From NCBI GenBank assembly GCA_018380885.1, contig JAGZSY010000007.1:1-64000 (forward strand): a stretch of 64,000 bases of DNA. The letters are read 5' to 3'. This DNA is from Enterocloster asparagiformis. Lineage in GTDB: Bacteria; Bacillota; Clostridia; Lachnospirales; Lachnospiraceae. Below the pieces are notes generated by a model, which had not been told where the DNA came from, searched no databases, and saw nothing but the letters and a program-made list of their open reading frames with translations. The position numbers and the translations under genes are program-made. Shown in pieces: positions 40,935 through 50,921 of this stretch. Positions within the stretch are counted from its first letter, which is position 1. Each line of letters opens with the position of its first letter.

Positions 40935-43118
40935 CTACTCCACTGGGAAAAATGATACGGTGTAGGACTGGATCACGGTGTTGTTGCTCACGTCCACCAC
41001 CTCCACCTCGCCGGTGTCCACGCCCCAGTATCCCTTGATCCTGGAAATGGAGACGGGAATGGTTTGGCTGCCCGCAATGGTGCGCGCATCGATTAAGGTC
41101 TCGTATTTGTCCTCATTGTTGACCCGCTGTTTTAAGCGGATGGCCACCCGCACGCTGCTGGTCTGGGAGGCCGGGCCGATATAATTGCTCAGGTTACAGG
41201 TGGTGTCGATGGAGCTGAGATAGTATTTTCCTCCGTCATCCGTCGTCTCTCCCTCCTGGCCGCCGCTGACCACAAAATTCACAACCGAGCCCTTGGGCAA
41301 AATCGTGCCGTCCATCTCGGACTGGGTGATCACCACGCCGGCCGGCACCGTGTCGCTGGGCTCAGTAGTTACCTCCCCCGGCTGCAATCCCACGGCCGCC
41401 AGCATGGCCACTGCCGCCTCCTGGGGCTGGCCCACCAGATGAGGCACCTGGCCCTCCACGGTCTTGGGCCCCTGGCTGACGTACAGCTCCACGCTGTCGC
41501 CCACCTTCGCCTCCTCCGGCTTGTAGCGCACCACCGTGTCCTTGGGCACGCTGTCGCTGTATTCCGGCTTCAACTCCACTGTCAGCCCTTTTTCCTCCAA
41601 CAGCGTCTTGGCCGCCGCGCCGGTCATAACCGTCAGATTCAACGCGTTTAAGTCCACCCGGTCGCTGCCCTTGCTGATGGTGACGCCAATGGTATCCCAT
41701 TTTTTTACAATTGTTCCAGAATCATAGTCCTGAGCCATGACCTGGCCCGGATCGTAGTTGTCCGAATACTCCGAACCAATCACCTTCATCACCAGGGATT
41801 CGTCCTTCAGCCTGGCTTCCGCCATATCCTGAGGCATCCCCAGCACGCTGGGCACATAGACCTGGTCGTTGGTGATGGTCACCTCGGGCGCCGGGCCTTC
41901 CGTGACCACGGATTCCCTGGTGGGCCGGACGCCGCTGCCCAGGTTGAACAGGCCGCCTAGCTTTGAGAACACGAACACCACCACCGCCACAATGATGATC
42001 GCCGCCACGATGCCGATCACCGTCACAATGCGCTCAAACTGGCGGCTGACATCGTCGCTCCTGCCTTTTTTGTCCGCCTCCTGGGGCTTGCGGTGTCCCT
42101 TTTGAGGCCTGCCTCTGCGATGGTGATCGCGTTTTTCCTCCTCAGCGGACTGCTCGCCCTCTTCCTCCTGGACGTCCGCCTTTTTGTGGAGCTGGCGGCT
42201 GCCCTCCTGTATTTTCTGCATCTCCTCCGGGCTCATGGTCTTGGTCTGCCCCATCTCGTCCACAGGCGCATCCGCAGACGTCATCAGATCGCAATCCGGC
42301 TTTAGAATGGCCTTGTGCAAATCCGCGATCACGTCCGATACGCTGGAATAGCGGCGGCTTGGCTCCTTCTGGATACAATGCAAAATAATCTGCTCCATGG
42401 CCCGCCCCACCTCCGGGTTTAACTTGCCGGGCGGGGTGACCGGCTCCTGAATGTGAGCCATGGCCACCGCCACGGAGGTGTCGCCCTGGAAGGGCACCTG
42501 GCCCGTGACCATCTCGTACATGGTGATTCCAAAGGAATAGATGTCGCTGCGCGCATCGCAGGCCTGGCCTTTGGCCTGCTCCGGCGCAATGTAGTGGACA
42601 GAGCCCACGGCCTGTGCTCCCGCCGTCTGGGCTGAGACCGCCCTGGCGATGCCAAAGTCCGCCACCTTCACCTTGCCGTCCCGGCTGATGATGATGTTCT
42701 GGGGCTTGATATCCCGGTGAATAATATGGCTCTCATGGGCGGCGGCGATTCCCTTGGCCACCTGGAGGGCCACGCCTATGGCTTCCTTGGTCTCCATTTT
42801 GCCCTTTTTGGCAATGTACTGCTTGAGGGTGATGCCGTCCACCAGCTCCATCACAATATAGTGCAGCTTCCCCTCGTCCACAACGTCGTAGACATTGACG
42901 ATATTGGGGTTGGACAGACGGGCCGCCGCCTGGGCCTCCATCTTGAATTTCTTCACAAAGGTATCGTCGGAGGTGAACTCCTCCTTCAGCACCTTGATGG
43001 CCACCAGACGGTTCAAGGTGTGGCACTGGGCCTTGTACACGTCGGACATGCCGCCGGACCCGATGCGGTCCAGAATCTCGTAGCGGTCCTGCAAAAATGT
43101 TCCATTGCTTAAGATCAT
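40935..43118 (-). CDS. prkC: Ser/Thr protein kinase with PASTA repeats (PrkC/PknB)
   Basis: A membrane kinase sensing muropeptides or lipid II and controlling growth, division and spore germination. In the 727-residue protein the kinase domain (about 10-270) shows GSGGMSDVY, VAIKVL, HRDIKPQN and DFGIARA. A basic linker follows, then one transmembrane helix (about 365-390, rich in Val/Ile). The extracellular part has three PASTA repeats (about 435-620; e.g. YVPSVLGMPQDMAEARL and VPHLVGQPQEAAVAML) and a further C-terminal beta domain. It overlaps the phosphatase gene prpC by 4 bases, the usual kinase/phosphatase pairing. Confidence 0.97.
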   Translation of the reverse strand: MILSNGTFLQDRYEILDRIGSGGMSDVYKAQCHTLNRLVAIKVLKEEFTSDDTFVKKFKMEAQAAARLSNPNIVNVYDVVDEGKLHYIVMELVDGITLKQYIAKKGKMETKEAIGVALQVAKGIAAAHESHIIHRDIKPQNIIISRDGKVKVADFGIARAVSAQTAGAQAVGSVHYIAPEQAKGQACDARSDIYSFGITMYEMVTGQVPFQGDTSVAVAMAHIQEPVTPPGKLNPEVGRAMEQIILHCIQKEPSRRYSSVSDVIADLHKAILKPDCDLMTSADAPVDEMGQTKTMSPEEMQKIQEGSRQLHKKADVQEEEGEQSAEEEKRDHHRRGRPQKGHRKPQEADKKGRSDDVSRQFERIVTVIGIVAAIIIVAVVVFVFSKLGGLFNLGSGVRPTRESVVTEGPAPEVTITNDQVYVPSVLGMPQDMAEARLKDESLVMKVIGSEYSDNYDPGQVMAQDYDSGTIVKKWDTIGVTISKGSDRVDLNALNLTVMTGAAAKTLLEEKGLTVELKPEYSDSVPKDTVVRYKPEEAKVGDSVELYVSQGPKTVEGQVPHLVGQPQEAAVAMLAAVGLQPGEVTTEPSDTVPAGVVITQSEMDGTILPKGSVVNFVVSGGQEGETTDDGGKYYLSSIDTTCNLSNYIGPASQTSSVRVAIRLKQRVNNEDKYETLIDARTIAGSQTIPVSISRIKGYWGVDTGEVEVVDVSNNTVIQSYTVSFFPVE

Positions 43119-43858
43119 GTGGTCACCCCGCTTTCCAGGGGCTTCACCAGAACCACCGCAATGTTGTCGTTTCCTCCGCGCCGGTTGGCTTCCGCAATCA
43201 GGGCGGAGGCCTTTTCCCGCATCGTGCCCGGCCCTGAGACAATGCGGCAGATATCACGGTCCTCCACCATGTTGGTCAGGCCGTCGGAGCAGAGCAGGAA
43301 GTAATCCCCCGGCTCCAGATCCACCTCGAAAAAGTCCGTGTCCACGGCTTCGCTGATGCCCATGGCCCTGGTAATAATGTTCTTCTGGCGGTTATAGGCG
43401 GCGCTGTCCCGCTCCATCTGGCCCATGGCCACCATCTCCTCCACATAGGAGTGGTCTCTGGTCACCTGGTGGATCAGATTGCCGTGGATCAGATACAGGC
43501 GGCTGTCCCCCACGTTGGCCACGTAGAGGGTGTTGTCCTCCACCACGCCGGCCACCAGGGTGCAGCCCATGCCGTAAAACTCCTCCTGGCTCAAGGACTC
43601 CTGGTAAAGCCCCCGGTTCACCTGGTCGATGGCGTTTTTCAGCTGGCCCACCACGCCGTTTCCCCTGTGCTTGTTCAGATAAATCACCAAATTTTCCACC
43701 ATATAGCGGGAGGCATAATCCCCCGCCCGGTGGCCGCCCATGCCGTCCGCAACCAAAAAGAGGTTGGGCAGCGTGCCCACCGGCTCCGGCGAGGCGTAAA
43801 TATAATCCTGATTCATGGCGCGGACCCTTCCCACGTCGGTCAATGCATAGCTTTCCAT
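43115..43858 (-). CDS. prpC: PP2C-family Ser/Thr phosphatase (PrpC/Stp)
   Basis: Reverses phosphorylation by PrkC. The 247-residue PPM phosphatase has the metal-binding blocks in order: RAMNQDYIY (about 13-21), FLVADGMGGHRAGDYAS (about 34-50), VGDSRLYLI (about 112-120), LCSDGLTNMV (about 190-199) and the late GGNDNIAVVLV. Two bases separate it from rlmN, and it overlaps the start of prkC. Confidence 0.96.
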   Translation of the reverse strand: MESYALTDVGRVRAMNQDYIYASPEPVGTLPNLFLVADGMGGHRAGDYASRYMVENLVIYLNKHRGNGVVGQLKNAIDQVNRGLYQESLSQEEFYGMGCTLVAGVVEDNTLYVANVGDSRLYLIHGNLIHQVTRDHSYVEEMVAMGQMERDSAAYNRQKNIITRAMGISEAVDTDFFEVDLEPGDYFLLCSDGLTNMVEDRDICRIVSGPGTMREKASALIAEANRRGGNDNIAVVLVKPLESGVTT

Positions 43859-43860
43859 GG

Positions 43861-44967
43861 TTATTCCCCGCTCCTTTCTGTGGTCTCCCCCTGCTGCCGT
43901 CCCTCCGCCTTTTCCTCCTCCAGGAAGCTCTTGCGCAGCTGGCCGCAGGCGCCGCCTATATCGCGGCCCATCTCTCTTCTAATGGTAACATTTATACCGT
44001 TTTTTTCAAGCAGATTTTTAAAATCCTGGATTTCCTTCTGGCCTGACTGCACATAATCCCGCTCCTTGATGGGATTCACCGGGATCAGGTTCACATGGCC
44101 GTGCTCGTGGCGGATCAGCTTTGCCAGGGCCGCGGCCTCACGCAGGTTGTCGTTCACCCCGCGGACCAGGCTGTACTCAAAGGTCAGCCGCCGCCCCGTC
44201 TGCTCATAATAATACCGGCAGGCCGCCAGCACATCCTTTAAGCCGTAGCGGTTGGCGATGGGCAGCAGGGTTTTGCGCACCTCGTCGTTGGGCGCGTGGA
44301 GGGACAGGGCCAGGGTGATCTGAAACCCTTCCTCCGCCAAACTGCGAATCTCCGGCACCAGGCCGCAGGTGGAGACCGTCAGGTTCCGCTGGCTGATGTT
44401 GAGCCCCTTCTCGTGGGAGATCAGGCGGACAAACCGCACCAGGTTGTCGTAATTGTCCAGGGGCTCCCCGGAGCCCATCACCACCACGTTGGAAACCCGC
44501 TCCCCCGTGATGCGCTGGATCCGGTAGATTTGGTCCAGCATCTCCGACGGGCGCAGGTTCCGCGCCAGCCCGTCCAGGGTGGAGGCGCAGAAGCGGCAGC
44601 CCATGCGGCAGCCTACCTGGGAGGAGATACACACGGAATTTCCGTGGTGGTACTGCATCCACACGCTCTCGATAATATTGCCGTCCTCCAGGGCGAAGAG
44701 ATACTTTCTGGTGCCGTCGATCCGGGAAATTTTCTCGTCCACCACCCGCAGGCAGGTGACGGAGCAGGTCTCGTCCAGCTTCCTCTGAAGTTCCTTTGAG
44801 ATGCTGGTCATCTCCTCAAACCGTTCCGCCAGCTTGACGTGGAGCCAGTCGTAAATCTGCTTGGCCCGGAAGGGCTTCTCGCCCATTTCCCTCAGCAGCG
44901 CCTCCAGTTCCTCCGGCGTCATGGACTTGATGTCTGTTTTTCCGTTGTGGTCCTTTAAATCCAACAT
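43861..44967 (-). CDS. rlmN: 23S rRNA (adenine2503-C2)/tRNA methyltransferase RlmN
   Basis: A radical-SAM methylase of A2503 in 23S rRNA and A37 of tRNA. The 368 residues have the N-terminal helical domain (KPFRAKQIYDWLHVK), the SAM-radical cluster motif CRMGCRFC (CxxxCxxC, about 112-119), GSGEPLDNYDNL and the conserved second catalytic cysteine (GGACGQL, near 350). The ATG at 44967 follows AGGAG; the in-frame ATG 36 bases upstream is too close to the previous gene and has no ribosome-binding site. It is tightly packed after rsmB. Confidence 0.97.
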   Translation of the reverse strand: MLDLKDHNGKTDIKSMTPEELEALLREMGEKPFRAKQIYDWLHVKLAERFEEMTSISKELQRKLDETCSVTCLRVVDEKISRIDGTRKYLFALEDGNIIESVWMQYHHGNSVCISSQVGCRMGCRFCASTLDGLARNLRPSEMLDQIYRIQRITGERVSNVVVMGSGEPLDNYDNLVRFVRLISHEKGLNISQRNLTVSTCGLVPEIRSLAEEGFQITLALSLHAPNDEVRKTLLPIANRYGLKDVLAACRYYYEQTGRRLTFEYSLVRGVNDNLREAAALAKLIRHEHGHVNLIPVNPIKERDYVQSGQKEIQDFKNLLEKNGINVTIRREMGRDIGGACGQLRKSFLEEEKAEGRQQGETTERSGE

Positions 44968-45010
44968 ATACACTCCTAATGCGCTTATATCATATGATTG
45001 CAAGGCCTGT

Positions 45011-46384
45011 TCAAGCCTTCTTGCGGGTAAATACCGAGATGAAAAAGCCGTCCATGGGATGAACCCCCGGCAGGAACTGAATCCAGCCGTCCCTCAGTGA
45101 GTCCGCCTCAAACCGTTCCCCCAGAACCGGGCGCAGGTCCACCGGCTCAAAGGGGAAGCTCCCGGCAAACCACCTGGCGTTCTCCTCGTTTTCCTGTGAA
45201 TCCACGGTGCAGGTGCTGTAGATCAGGCGCCCGCCCGGCTTCACATAGCGCCACACCACGGACAGAATCTGCCGCTGGAGCTTAGCCAGCTCCCCCAGCT
45301 TCTCCGGGGTCATGTTCTGTTTGATGTCCGGCTTTTTCCCCAGGATTCCCAGGCCGGAGCAGGGCAGGTCCGCGATGAGGATATCGGCCTTCTCCACAGA
45401 TTCCCCGTCCTCCTCCAGCGCGTCCATCACCACCGCGCGGACATTCTCAAGCCCGCAGCGCCGGATGTTTTCCTCGATCAGCTCCGCCTTCTGGAAGGTC
45501 AGATCCCTGGCCTCCACAGTGCCCGTGCCCTCCAGCAGGTCCGCAATATGTAAGCTCTTGCCGCCGGGCGCGGCGCAGACGTCGATGACGTAATCGCCCT
45601 TCTCAGGGGCGGCCAGCTCACCCACCAGGGCCGAGGAGGCGTCCTGGACCTGAATCCAGCCCTTTCCAAAGGCGGACAAGTCCTCCAGCCGGTCGTACCC
45701 GGACAGGTAGAACAAGCCGCCTCCCAGGGACGCCGCCTCCGCCCCCTGCTCCCGCAGGTCCTCTGCCGCGCGCTCCCAGGCTTCCTCCTTTGATATCCCC
45801 GGGAACTCTCGGCGCAGGGCCCGCAGATTGCAGCGCACCGTGGTCTTTTTGTCGCTCAGAAACGCTTTTCCCATGGCAGCCGCCGTGTCCGGGCCGTACT
45901 TCCCGGCCCACATCTCGTACATCCACCGGGGAAGGGAGAGCTCCAGCCAGGGCTCCGGGAAGGTAAGCTTTTCCTTCTCCCTGGCAATGGTCCGCAGCAC
46001 GCCGTTCACAAAGCCCTTCAGGCCCTCAAACCGCCGTTTCGCGGCCAGCTTCACCGCCTCGTTGCACACCGCCGAGTCCGGGACCCGGTCCATGTACAGG
46101 ATCTGGTAAACGCTAAGCCGCAGAAGATTGCGGATCACCGGCTTCATCTTCTGCGTCTTGGTCTTAGAATATTGATTTATAATAAAATCGATCTGGATCA
46201 GATACTCCAGTGTGCCCTCGGTCAGGCGGGTGATGAAGGCGCGGTCCGCTTTTTCCAGATACTGGTACTTGTCCAGTGCCTGTCTCTGCACCACGTGCAC
46301 AAAGCTGCCGCGCTCCAGCACCTCCATTAAAATATCCAGGACAATCTCCCGGTTTTCCAGACCTCTGTCCGTACGCTTTGCCAT
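45011..46384 (-). CDS. rsmB: 16S rRNA (cytosine967-C5)-methyltransferase RsmB
   Basis: A 457-residue enzyme with an N-terminal NusB-like RNA-binding domain (about 1-140) and a C-terminal SAM-dependent methylase with the SAM loop VIDVCAAPGGKSLHIADL (about 260-277), LIADLPCSGLGILGKKPD (catalytic Cys pair region, about 322-339) and IYSTCTVDSQENEENA (nucleophile Cys, about 390). It is 16 bases after the peptidase gene and 43 before rlmN, in the conserved fmt-yugP-rsmB-rlmN order. Confidence 0.96.
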   Translation of the reverse strand: MAKRTDRGLENREIVLDILMEVLERGSFVHVVQRQALDKYQYLEKADRAFITRLTEGTLEYLIQIDFIINQYSKTKTQKMKPVIRNLLRLSVYQILYMDRVPDSAVCNEAVKLAAKRRFEGLKGFVNGVLRTIAREKEKLTFPEPWLELSLPRWMYEMWAGKYGPDTAAAMGKAFLSDKKTTVRCNLRALRREFPGISKEEAWERAAEDLREQGAEAASLGGGLFYLSGYDRLEDLSAFGKGWIQVQDASSALVGELAAPEKGDYVIDVCAAPGGKSLHIADLLEGTGTVEARDLTFQKAELIEENIRRCGLENVRAVVMDALEEDGESVEKADILIADLPCSGLGILGKKPDIKQNMTPEKLGELAKLQRQILSVVWRYVKPGGRLIYSTCTVDSQENEENARWFAGSFPFEPVDLRPVLGERFEADSLRDGWIQFLPGVHPMDGFFISVFTRKKA

Positions 46385-46400
46385 ACTCCGCCCCCTCTGT

Positions 46401-47111
46401 CTAGTCGTTGCGCCTTCTGCCGCCGAACAGGATCAACAGCCGCAGCAGCTGTAAAATGGACGCCGCCGCTGCCGCCACGTAGGTCAGGGCCGCCGCGCTC
46501 AACACCTGTCTGGTCTGTCCGACCTCCTGCCCCGCCAGAATTCCGGTGCGGTCCAGAAGATGCACCGCCCTGCTGGAAGCGTTAAACTCCACCGGCAGAG
46601 TCACCAGCTGAAACAGCACGGACAGCGAAAACAGCAGAATCCCCAGCGTGATCAGTATGGAGCTGGAGCCGCCGGAAATCAGCACGCCGATCAGGATCAG
46701 GGGCCAGGAAATCTGCGCGCCCAGATTCGCCGCAGGCACCAGCGCGCCCCTGAGCTTTAAGGGGACGTAATCTCCCGCGTCCTGCATGGCATGGCCGCAC
46801 TCGTGGGCCGCCACGCCGATGGCCGCGATGGAGGTGGAGCCGTACACAGACTCCGACAGGTTCACCGTCTTAGTCCTGGGATCGTAATGGTCCGTCAGCT
46901 TGCCGGGCACCCGGCGCACGGTCACGTCGTAGATGCCCTGGGAGTTCAGAAGCCGCTTGGCCGCCTCCGCACCGGTCATGCCGCAGCGGGCTCCCACTCT
47001 GGCGTACCTGGCGTAGGTGGAATTCACCTTGGCTGAGGCAGCCATGGACAGCAAAAGTCCGATCAGAATCAACACATAGGTGGGATCAAAATAAAACATC
47101 GGGTACATCAT
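46401..47111 (-). CDS. yugP: YugP-family neutral zinc metallopeptidase (membrane)
   Basis: A 236-residue integral membrane protein with an N-terminal helix, the zinc-protease motif AAHECGHAMQDAG (HExxH, about 103-108) and three C-terminal hydrophobic segments (about 125-225). YugP-type proteins are DUF-like membrane peptidases of unknown substrate, often within this cluster beside fmt and rsmB. It overlaps fmt by 4 bases. The arrangement suggests a link with translation or envelope housekeeping, but the role is unknown. Confidence 0.9.
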   Translation of the reverse strand: MMYPMFYFDPTYVLILIGLLLSMAASAKVNSTYARYARVGARCGMTGAEAAKRLLNSQGIYDVTVRRVPGKLTDHYDPRTKTVNLSESVYGSTSIAAIGVAAHECGHAMQDAGDYVPLKLRGALVPAANLGAQISWPLILIGVLISGGSSSILITLGILLFSLSVLFQLVTLPVEFNASSRAVHLLDRTGILAGQEVGQTRQVLSAAALTYVAAAAASILQLLRLLILFGGRRRND

Positions 47112-48058
47112 GAATTAGTCATTCTCCTCTCAAATACAGCGCCCTCCGGCACGGGATATCCCCTGAGAAAGGACTCCACGTCCATGCGCTTTTTGCCTTC
47201 CATCTGTAATTCCCGGATGGACAGGATGCCGTCCCCGGTCTGCACCAGAAGGCTGTGCTTATCGCTCTTTACCACCTGTCCCGGGCGGGCAGAAGCAGCA
47301 GCGCCCTCCATCACCTCCGCAGCCCAGAGCTTTACAGTCCTCCCGTTCCAGCAGGTGTAGGCGCTGGGCCAGGGGTTCAGCCCCCGGATCAGGCGCTCGA
47401 TGGAAGCCGCGGCCGCGCTCCAGTCCACATCCCCCAGCTCCTTGGTCAGGCGCTTGGCGTAGCAGGTGCCTTCCTCCGTCTGAGGCGTGGGGACCGCCGT
47501 GCCGTCCTCCAGCTTTCGCAGCGTGGACAGGATCAGCTTCCCGCCCTCCAGACTCAGCTTATCGTGCAGGCTGCCGCCCGTCTCCTTCTCATCCAGGGGC
47601 AGCACCGTTTTCTCCAGCATATCGCCGGTGTCCAGGCCCTCCGCCATCATCATGGTGGTGATGCCGCTCTCCTTCTCCCCGTCGATCACCGCCCACTGGA
47701 TCGGAGCCGCGCCCCGGTACCTGGGCAGCAGCGAGGCGTGGATGTTAACGCAGCCGTACTTGGGCATATCCAGAATCGATTTGGGGATAATCTGGCCAAA
47801 GGCCACCACCACGATCACGTCGGGCTTCAGCTCGGCCACGGTCTGCACAAAGAGCGGGTCACGCACCTTCACAGGCTGATAGACGGGAATCCCGTACTCC
47901 AGGGCCTGCTCCTTCACCGGCGTCATCTGCACGGCCTTGCCGCGCCCCTTGGGCTTATCCGGCTGGGTCACCACGGCGATCACCTCATGGCCGCCCTCCA
48001 CCAGCGCTCTCAGCGTGGGCACGGAAAAATCCGGCGTTCCCATAAATATAATCCGCAT
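47108..48058 (-). CDS. fmt: Methionyl-tRNA formyltransferase
   Basis: Formylates initiator Met-tRNA using 10-formyl-THF. The 316-residue protein has IIFMGTPDFSVPTLRAL at the N-terminus, the catalytic region INIHASLLPRYRGAAPIQWAVIDGE-type block (NIHASLLPRYRG, about 104-117; Asn/His/Asp triad), DTGDML, and the C-terminal tRNA-binding OB-like domain (about 205-310). It lies 34 bases after def, whose product removes the same formyl group later. Its formyl donor is made by Fhs, encoded at the other end of the window. Confidence 0.97.
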   Translation of the reverse strand: MRIIFMGTPDFSVPTLRALVEGGHEVIAVVTQPDKPKGRGKAVQMTPVKEQALEYGIPVYQPVKVRDPLFVQTVAELKPDVIVVVAFGQIIPKSILDMPKYGCVNIHASLLPRYRGAAPIQWAVIDGEKESGITTMMMAEGLDTGDMLEKTVLPLDEKETGGSLHDKLSLEGGKLILSTLRKLEDGTAVPTPQTEEGTCYAKRLTKELGDVDWSAAAASIERLIRGLNPWPSAYTCWNGRTVKLWAAEVMEGAAASARPGQVVKSDKHSLLVQTGDGILSIRELQMEGKKRMDVESFLRGYPVPEGAVFERRMTNS

Positions 48059-48092
48059 AAATCTGCACCTTCCTTCCTGGCACCGGAGCGCT

Positions 48093-48584
48093 TTACGCTT
48101 CCTCCGTGATCTCCTCCTCGTCGGCTCCCACGTCCATCAGCTCGCCCTCCACGATATCCACGTAAAGCTCTCCCTTTAAGTGCGCGCACTCGTGGCAGAT
48201 AGCCCGGGCCAAAAGCCCCTCGCCCTCCAGCTCGTAGGGCTCCATGTTCTCATTGAACGCCTTCACCTTCACGTGCATGGGGCGGGTCACGATGCCGGAC
48301 TTGCCCGGCACGCTTAAGCAGCCCTCGGAGCCGGACTGGCTCCCCTCGGTCTCCGTGATCTCGGGGTTGATCAGCACGTACTGGTTGCCGTCGTCCACGT
48401 CGATCACCACCAGCTGCTTCAGGATGCCCACCTGGGGGGCGGCCAGTCCCACGCCGTTGGCCTCGTACATGGTCTCAAACATATCTTCAATCAGCTGCGC
48501 CGTCCGGGGCGTCATCTCCTTCACCGGCTTGCACTGCTTTCTCAAAATTTCATCTCCAATGGTTCTGATCTGTCGAATTGCCAT
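48093..48584 (-). CDS. def: Peptide deformylase
   Basis: Removes the N-formyl group from nascent proteins. The 163-residue metalloenzyme shows all three motifs: GVGLAAPQVG (about 44-53), EGCLSVPG (about 88-95) and HECAHLKG (HExxH, about 131-138); Cys and the two His bind the metal. The ATG at 48584 is preferred because the AGGAG lies nine bases away; the upstream ATG two codons earlier is only three bases from it. It sits between priA and fmt. Confidence 0.97.
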   Translation of the reverse strand: MAIRQIRTIGDEILRKQCKPVKEMTPRTAQLIEDMFETMYEANGVGLAAPQVGILKQLVVIDVDDGNQYVLINPEITETEGSQSGSEGCLSVPGKSGIVTRPMHVKVKAFNENMEPYELEGEGLLARAICHECAHLKGELYVDIVEGELMDVGADEEEITEEA

Positions 48585-48603
48585 CCTCATAGTCTCCTTT
48601 TGC

Positions 48604-50883
48604 TTATGTTAAATCGTACTGGGCGGACATGTTTTTAAGCTCCTCCGCGCCCTTTATAAATTCCTCGGAATTTTTCCTAATCTTTATCAGTATATCATAA
48701 TTTTCGTGCTTTATATATAAAATTTTTCTATAAATATCATTAACTTTGTATACCGTCGCGTTGACCGGCCCGATGAACTGCACCGGGGGAACCGGGGCAG
48801 CCGGCGCGCCCTCCCCGCAGCCCCCGCGGATGCGCTCCGCCAGCCGCTGTGCCCCCGCGGTGAGCAGGGCCTCGTCCGCCGATGAGAGCTGGATGATCAG
48901 CAGGCCCACGGCGGGCGGGTAGCCCAGCAGCCGCCTGAAGGCCATCTCCTGGTCGTAGAAGGCGCGGTAGTCCTGCCTGGAAGCCGTCAGCACCGCATAG
49001 TGGTCCGGCTGGTAGGTCTGGATCACCATCGTCCCCGCCTCCTTTGCCCTGCCGGCCCGGCCGGCGGCCTGGGTCAGCAGGGCAAAGGTCTGTTCGCCGC
49101 AGCGGTAGTCCGGCGCATAGAGGGACAAATCCGCGGCCAGCGCGCCCACCAGGGTCACATTGGGGAAATCGTGGCCCTTGACGATCATCTGGGTGCCGAT
49201 CAGGATATCCGCCTCCCCCCTGGCAAAGGAGGAGAGAATCTCCTGGTGCCCGCCCTTCTTCGACGTGGTGTCCAGGTCCATCCGCAGCACCCTGGCCGCA
49301 GGGAACATCTGGCGGGTCATCTCCTCGATCTTCTGGGTGCCCGTGCCGAAGGGGGCGATATAGGGCGAGCCGCAGGCCGGACAGACCTTGGGCTGGGGCA
49401 CCGTGTAGCCGCAGTAATGGCACATCATCTGCCCGTTCCGGTGCAGCGTCAGGGTCACGTCGCAGTGGGGGCAGCGCATGGCCTCCCCGCAGGAGCGGCA
49501 GGACACGAAATTGGCGTATCCACGGCGGTTGATGAACAGCATGATCTGCTGCCCCTTTTGGAGCCGGTCCTCCATCAGCCCCTGCAGCCTGCGGCTGAAA
49601 ATGGACTTGTTGCCCTCCTGCAGCTCTTGCCGCAGATCCACAATCTCCGTACCGGCCAGGGCGCTGTCCGCCTTGGCCCGCCGATTCAGGGTAAACAGCC
49701 GGTACTCTCCCTTTAAGGCCCTGGTGTAAGACTCCAGGGAGGGCGTGGCTGAGCCCAGCACCAGGCTGGCCCCATTTATCCCGGCCCGCTCAGCCGCCAC
49801 CTCCCTGGCGTGGTAGCGGGGGGACAGCTCGCTTTTGTAGGCGTTCTCGTGCTCCTCGTCGATGATAATGAGACCCAGGCGCTCAAAGGGCGCGAACAGG
49901 GCCGAGCGGGGGCCGATCATAATATCAATATTCCCGGTTCTGGCCCGCTCATACTGGTCGTATCGCTCCCCGGCGGACAGCCGGGAATTCATCACCGACA
50001 CCCGGTCTCCGAACCGCCGGTAAAAGCGCATCACCGTCTGCCAGGTCAGGGAAATTTCGGGGATCAGCACGATCACCTGCCGCCCCTGGGCCAGCACGTG
50101 GGCGATCAGCTCCATGTAGACCTCTGTCTTGCCGCTGCCGGTGATGCCGTGGATCAGGTAGGTTTTCCGCAGGCCCTGATCGTACTCACCGGAAATGGAG
50201 TCCACAATCTGCCGCTGCTCCTGGTTTAAAGCCACCCTGCCCTGGTTTAAATTCTGGCTTCCCACCGCCAGCCGCTGCATCTCCTCCAGGGGATTGCGGT
50301 AGCGGGCGATCACCTCCACGGCGATCATCCCCGCCTCCTCCATGGGCTTTAAGGCGGCCGCCGTCAGGTTCAGCTGGCCTGCCGCAGCCTCGTAGGGGAT
50401 CACCGGCTCCTCCTTAAAGGCCGCAAGAAGCCGGACCCTGGCCTTGTAGTGCCTGCGCTCCGCCTCCGAAAGGGCCCGGTCAAGCTCCTCCCCGGCCAGC
50501 AGACAGCGGATTTGGCGCCGCGGTGCCTCCTTCACCTTCTGCTTCACCGGAAGCACGGTTTTGAGCGCCTGGTTCATGGTGGAGCCGTAGCGCTCCTTCA
50601 TCCACCAGGCAAGCCAAATAAGCTGGGATTCCGCGGGCACACTCCCCGGCACAACCCCAGCGATCTCCTTTAATTTGCGCTCATCGTACTCCGCCCGGTC
50701 GGTCAGCTCCACCACATAGCCCTTGCGCCGGGAATTGCCCGCCCCAAAGGGAATGTACACCTGCTGCCCGGCCTTAAGCCGGTCCTTAAGTTCCTCCGGA
50801 ACCCGGTACTGAAAGGTCCGGTCCACGTTCTCGTGGGATATATCTATGATAACATTGGCAAATCTCTGCCCCACCTGCGTCAC
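48604..50883 (-). CDS. priA: Primosomal protein N' (replication-restart helicase PriA)
   Basis: A 3'-5' helicase that reloads the replisome at stalled forks. The 759-residue protein has the N-terminal DNA-binding domain (QYRVPEELKDRLKAGQQVYIPFG), Walker A HGITGSGKTEVY (about 243-254), DEEH (about 340-343), the cysteine-rich zinc region (CRSCG, CPHCD, CHYCG, CPACG, about 460-505) and helicase motif VI QAAGRAGRAK. The start is GTG at 50883; the ribosome-binding site is poor. It is first gene of the run down to thiN. Confidence 0.96.
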   Translation of the reverse strand: MTQVGQRFANVIIDISHENVDRTFQYRVPEELKDRLKAGQQVYIPFGAGNSRRKGYVVELTDRAEYDERKLKEIAGVVPGSVPAESQLIWLAWWMKERYGSTMNQALKTVLPVKQKVKEAPRRQIRCLLAGEELDRALSEAERRHYKARVRLLAAFKEEPVIPYEAAAGQLNLTAAALKPMEEAGMIAVEVIARYRNPLEEMQRLAVGSQNLNQGRVALNQEQRQIVDSISGEYDQGLRKTYLIHGITGSGKTEVYMELIAHVLAQGRQVIVLIPEISLTWQTVMRFYRRFGDRVSVMNSRLSAGERYDQYERARTGNIDIMIGPRSALFAPFERLGLIIIDEEHENAYKSELSPRYHAREVAAERAGINGASLVLGSATPSLESYTRALKGEYRLFTLNRRAKADSALAGTEIVDLRQELQEGNKSIFSRRLQGLMEDRLQKGQQIMLFINRRGYANFVSCRSCGEAMRCPHCDVTLTLHRNGQMMCHYCGYTVPQPKVCPACGSPYIAPFGTGTQKIEEMTRQMFPAARVLRMDLDTTSKKGGHQEILSSFARGEADILIGTQMIVKGHDFPNVTLVGALAADLSLYAPDYRCGEQTFALLTQAAGRAGRAKEAGTMVIQTYQPDHYAVLTASRQDYRAFYDQEMAFRRLLGYPPAVGLLIIQLSSADEALLTAGAQRLAERIRGGCGEGAPAAPVPPVQFIGPVNATVYKVNDIYRKILYIKHENYDILIKIRKNSEEFIKGAEELKNMSAQYDLT

Positions 50884-50921
50884 CTGTCCATCTGCTTCGG
50901 CACAGCCGAATTGATTTCACT

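Noticed and set aside
40935..50883. CRISPR, tRNA or rRNA genes
   Set aside because: No spaced direct repeats, cloverleaf, or rRNA-like sequence was noticed here or elsewhere in the window.
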